From contig CM012955.1 in assembly GCA_000181795.3 (NCBI GenBank), positions 6,615,456-6,671,734 of the forward strand: a stretch of DNA of 56,279 nucleotides, read 5' to 3'. Below, piece by piece: positions 56,078 through 56,279 of the stretch. Numbering within the stretch: the stretch's first letter is position 1; every line of letters starts with the position of its first letter. A model generated the notes under the pieces. That model was given only the letters and a program-made list of their open reading frames with translations. It had not been told where the DNA came from and searched no databases. The translations under genes and the position numbers were made by a program. Source of the stretch: Trichinella spiralis. Its lineage: Eukaryota; Nematoda; Enoplea; Trichinellida; Trichinellidae.

Positions 56078-56279
56078 AAATTGCTTGTTTGTTTTGAATG
56101 CTGTGGAGTTTTGATTGCCTGCGCGCAACCTACCCTCGCACAAAACGTGCCCCATACATAGAAAATTTTTACAGAACGTCGAATGATGGCGTAAGTTTTT
56201 CTTCGGTGCCTTTGACATCTATCATGATGGGGGGATTACGCATTCATGATAATTCCCACATGCTGCAGTCTATGCAACA
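56078..56279. other. Window end, nothing assigned
   Basis: 3' flank of the micropeptide gene. A slightly GC-richer patch at 56110-56160 has no supported frame. Confidence 0.5.

Overview
The window comes from an invertebrate animal genome. It is strongly AT-rich, and its genes are split by mostly short introns (40-61 nt is common) with varied acceptors (tttcag, ttttag, attag, ttaag). Gene content is metazoan: an AP-2 transcription factor, a kainate-type glutamate receptor, an IP3 3-kinase and a Ly6/uPAR-type membrane protein. A small-genome ecdysozoan such as an enoplean nematode would fit, but nothing here fixes the phylum. The first ~480 bases look like low-quality contig-end sequence, and one 259-base assembly gap lies at 28882-29140.

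Layout. 2.0-8.4 kb holds RNA and chromatin housekeeping genes: Sm D3 (minus, three exons), an intronless RBBP4/p48-type WD40 protein (minus) and a ZRSR2/Urp-type splicing factor (plus). 8.4-12.6 kb is AT-rich with no assigned gene, followed by an orphan spliced two-exon coding end at 12605-12894. 12.8-22.6 kb is a TFAP2 gene with two alternative coding first exons. The promoter of the first carries several perfect AP-2 consensus sites and CCAAT boxes. 24.3-26.8 kb is a class I histone deacetylase with no C-terminal tail. Convergent to it at 28.0-29.9 kb lies a protein I do not recognise: a WW-like domain, a long tandem array of SUMO-acceptor consensus motifs interrupted by the gap, and a helical C-terminus. 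29.9-36.9 kb is AT-rich and gene-poor. 36.9-39.7 kb is an inositol-trisphosphate 3-kinase whose N-terminus looks doubly acylated. 43.1-44.5 kb is an intronless transmembrane protein with three Ly6-type modules. 45.5-49.9 kb is a 13-exon kainate-type receptor (minus) with a GC-AG intron and one doubtful acceptor. 50-53 kb is AT-rich, then come a 676-bp TTAA-flanked piggyBac-like non-autonomous element, a small one-TM protein gene with TATA box and CRE, a mariner transposase relic, and a TATA-driven two-exon gene for a 49-residue membrane micropeptide.

How the genes relate. There is no operon. RBBP4-type proteins and class I HDACs usually work in the same corepressor complexes, and the SUMO-array protein beside the HDAC gene could be a chromatin cofactor, but that is inference. 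AP-2 probably controls its own promoter. The IP3 kinase and the glutamate receptor belong to signalling and neuronal functions. The strongest candidates for something undescribed are the SUMO-array protein and the C-terminal membrane micropeptide.
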